Part shown: positions 61,693-64,000 of the stretch, in pieces
How positions within the stretch are numbered: the stretch's first letter is position 1
How the letters are laid out: each line of letters begins with the position of its first letter
Assembly (NCBI GenBank): GCA_003971905.1
Contig: RSEE01000134.1
Location: forward strand, 1 to 64,000
Length of the DNA stretch: 64,000 bases
Direction of reading: 5' to 3'
Origin: Moniliella sp. 'wahieum'
Lineage: Eukaryota > Basidiomycota > Moniliellomycetes > Moniliellales > Moniliellaceae
Program-made: the position numbers and the translations under genes
Notes under the pieces: model-generated
Told to the model about the DNA's origin: nothing
Database searches by the model: none
The model's input: only the letters and a program-made list of their open reading frames with translations

Positions 61693-62749
61693 TCAACGCT
61701 CAACGTTCAACGGTTCCTCGTCCCACTGGTCGTCGGGCACGAGGGGATCAACCGACTTGGTAAACCGATTTTTTCGGCCGTGCCAATCAATGTAATCTTC
61801 ATCGAGCTTGCGGCACTCTTGGGACGTGATGGAATGGACCTTGTGACCGCGCAGGTCAAACACAATGTCGAACCGTTTGCGCGGATTGAAGAGTTTGCGG
61901 ATACCCAGCGCCGCCGCAATGTCCGTCATGGCCGTGTGCTGCCAGCTGACCAACACGTTTTCGCCCTTGGACGTAAACCGCTCAGCGATCCGCTTGACAC
62001 ATTGCGCATCCTCCCGGTCACATGCATGGTGGATGGGCAACCAAGCTTGCGGCCGAGCGGGACCAGCGTATCGTACGGCCGAGACCGACGGCCGTCCTTC
62101 TTGAACTGCTGTGCGACCAGACCCGTGATCGGAGCGTGTCGTGGCGATAGGTACGCCACTTTTTGTGCTTTTTGGGTTTCTGCCACGCGACCGGGTTGCC
62201 TCGGCCTCGTCTTGTTCGTCTGCCTGCTGCGCGCCAGGCGTGGTAAACAGGTCGGTCAGACACCACGAGCGAAGCTCGCCGTCGGGAGACAAGTCGACTC
62301 CCTTGCCCTTTTCGGCGTGCCGGATAAGCGTGGACAAGGAGGAGGAAGGGGGGGAGGTGGGTTAGCGGGCCAATCGCATGTGCTGCATCGGCAAGATGGG
62401 GGGCTAAGAAAAAAAATACACACATAGACATGGCCCCGGCGGCTTTCGGGTACCACAGGCAGCGCATCGAGCCAGGCCAAGTGCACAGCCTCGTCCTCTG
62501 CTTCGATGAGTGCAAGCTGATCTGGCTGGTGCGCAGAGGGGAGGGCCAAGGGGAGCTGGAGCGGCGCGGCGGGGGGCTGGGTCAGCCAGGCGTCGGCGCG
62601 CGGGGTGGCGTCCGTGGGGGGGCTGGCGGGCAGGGCACGGGCGAGGCCGCGGCGGGACGGAGGGTGGCGCAGGCGATGGCGGCGAGGGCGAGGGCCAGCG
62701 ACAAGGCGGTGCGGGGGCGGCGGTGGGCGCCGGTGCGCGAGGGAGGCAT
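61693..62749 (-). CDS. Secreted or membrane-anchored histidine phosphatase (phosphoglycerate-mutase-like)
   Basis: The chain starts MPPSRTGAHRRPRTALSLAL with an ALALAAIACATLRPAAA signal or anchor segment. The catalytic module has the RHxE-type motif STLIRHAEKGKGVDLSPDGE, then YLSPRHAPITGLVAQQFKKD, RSRPYDTLVPLG and CDREDAQCVKRIAERF. The second catalytic His is in VLVSWQHTAMTDIAAALGI, where family members have WEH or WQH. Between the head and the catalytic part (about 62325-62440) lies a probable intron or frame problem: the minus strand gives GTCTATGTGTG as a possible donor, but no clean AG acceptor precedes STLIRHAEK. Further frame breaks near 62150 and 62580. The end is WDEEPLNVER. It resembles a fungus-wide group of small histidine phosphatases of unknown substrate. 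Confidence 0.75.
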
Positions 62750-64000
62750 GGTGGTGGCCGAGGAGTGAATGTGGGGGGGGGGGGGCTGCGCGCAGTTGTC
62801 CGTCGCCCATCCCACATTCACGGCAAGACGCAGCGGAGGTGAAAAAATCACAGCACCCTGCGGCACCACTCCACCCGCTGAACATTTCATACCACCGCCC
62901 GCTCGCAGCACGATGCATGACGCTTTCACGCTTCCCGCCGCCGAGGTACTGGTTGTGCGCCCCCGGCCTGCCCACCACAAACCGCCCCCGTGCCTGCGGC
63001 TGGTGTGCACCCTCTTTTCCCCCGCAACGCCCCTGCGCCCACCGATTCCAACGCAGCGCAGTCACTAGTACTAGTCACCTCCTAGTCACATCCCCCTCGT
63101 CGCCGAGCGGAATCTGCCACCCCCTTCGCCTGGTCCTCTCGTTCCGCCGTATGCACTCCACAATCCGCCTTTCCGCCCGCCGCTGGCCTTTTCGTTCGCC
63201 TTGCAACCAACCATCCACCCGAGAGGCCACCCCCCCACACCACGCGCGCATCCAGCCTCCTAGGGTATGTGTCCTCCCTCCTGCGCTCATCGGGATGAAA
63301 TCTACGACAGGCGGACCTACCCCCACGCTTCTCCCTGCACCCAATTTACAGGGGGGTGCACAGAAGCAGTGGCTGCGGATCTTACTCGGCTGCTGAACTT
63401 TGCTCGCGCATCCATCCATCTGCGTACGACCGTTTTGACCCTCTTGTCTCTCTTCAGATCCCTGGATGGCCGTCGCCCCCCCTTCGTCTTGTACGCCGTA
63501 CCATGCGCTCCCCCTCCCTTTCGCATGTCCTCCCTCATCCTCCCTGTATGTTGACGACAATGAATGGCATTCAACACAGTTCTGTATTCGCGTCTAGGTT
63601 CATGTTGCGCTTGTCCTGGTGGGGGATGGAGTACGGCCAGCCGGAATGCGTGGGAACGTGTCAATATATCATGTCAATGTTCACCCCGCAGGCGCCAGAC
63701 TGGGCGGGGGGGCCCGTCAGCGGCCAGGCCCAGTTCCGACAGCGGAATGGATTGTGAAAGCACGGGGGGCGCCGGGCGGAAAAGCCAGGCGACGCGGACT
63801 TGTCCCCACGCGCGGACTTGGTCTGGCGGCACACGGAGATGGTGCCCGTGTCCCGCGCCCGCACCGCAGCAGGGTCCCGCGCGCCGCGAACCTTCGGGCG
63901 GCGCCTTTCTCCGCTCCGACGCCCGTGCCCAGCGGCTTTTAAAGCGGGCGGCGGCAGGAGACGCAACTCCAGATCCAACCCCCCACCCACCCACCCGCAC
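62750..64000. other. Right-hand end of the window, no supported gene
   Basis: It starts with the GC-rich promoter of the histidine phosphatase, including a G run at 62773-62783 and a GATGCATGACGC motif at 62912-62923. A + strand frame from 63150 (MHSTIRLSARRWPFRSP) resembles a mitochondrial presequence. It runs to a GTATGT at about 63266, with a possible acceptor TTTACAG at about 63350, but I could not identify a protein after it. The rest is unannotated. Confidence 0.4.

Noticed and set aside
63150..63560. Mitochondrial protein gene starting MHSTIRLSARRWPF
   Set aside because: The presequence-like head and GTATGT donor are suggestive, but no recognisable protein follows the possible acceptor at about 63350.

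Overview
This window is nuclear DNA of a GC-rich fungus, most likely a basidiomycete yeast or smut-type fungus. The evidence is: about 19 widely spaced protein genes on both strands, each with its own promoter region; short introns of roughly 65-180 nt with GTATGT/GTACGT/GTGCGT donors and CAG/TAG acceptors; TATA boxes 80-115 nt before several ATGs; a nuclear tRNA with the TTCGA T-loop and an anticodon-loop intron; and fungus-specific proteins (chitin synthase, Mdm10 of ERMES, Svf1, Pho13, an Sst2/FlbA-type RGS protein). The placement within Basidiomycota is an inference from gene style, not a proven assignment. No bacterial operon, phage, CRISPR array or intact transposon is visible.

Layout. 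1-7.8 kb: the 3' part of a Pho13-type phosphatase, a BEM46/ABHD-type hydrolase and a chitin synthase, all on +. 9.7-12.5 kb: a DEP-RGS G-protein regulator (+). 13.9-16.5 kb: translation elongation factor 2 (-), divergent from a short-chain dehydrogenase (+, 18.1-19.0 kb). 19.0-22.9 kb: no gene, with degenerate repeats. 22.9-26.9 kb: Svf1 and an aspartate/glutamate-type mitochondrial carrier (both -). 28.5 kb: a 37-residue zinc-ribbon microprotein (-). 29.1-34.2 kb: essentially gene-free, rich in short self-complementary motifs. 34.2-38.1 kb: a GPI-type fasciclin protein, tRNA-Arg and a SAM methyltransferase (+). 38.3-41.4 kb: Mdm10 and an unrecognised cysteine-rich protein (-). 42.1-46.8 kb: an ING-type PHD protein, Gna1 and a secreted protein with a 6-nt microexon (+). 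47.3-52.8 kb: RPB1 (-). 53.4-55.8 kb: Vps27 (+). 56.0-57.0 kb: Utp23 (-). 57.4-60.8 kb: a large alpha/beta-hydrolase-like protein (+). 61.7-62.7 kb: a secreted or membrane-anchored histidine phosphatase (-).

The genes do not form one pathway. Most are housekeeping genes: transcription (RPB1), ribosome assembly (Utp23), translation (EF2, tRNA), endosomal sorting (Vps27), ER-mitochondria contact (Mdm10). There is a loose cell-wall and surface theme: chitin synthase and Gna1 (which supplies the UDP-GlcNAc route), plus the fasciclin protein, the microexon secreted protein and the histidine phosphatase.

A dominant technical feature is that most long coding regions, including the essential genes EF2 and RPB1, are broken by one-base losses, mainly inside runs of two to five identical bases. 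I read these as sequence errors and not as pseudogenes. The coordinates given are therefore gene spans, with known introns and frame breaks described in the text. I found no convincing new multi-gene system. The best novelty candidates are the zinc-ribbon microprotein, the microexon secreted protein with its odd tail, the T4-less distal RPB1 CTD, and the dispersed palindromic motifs of the gene-free blocks.
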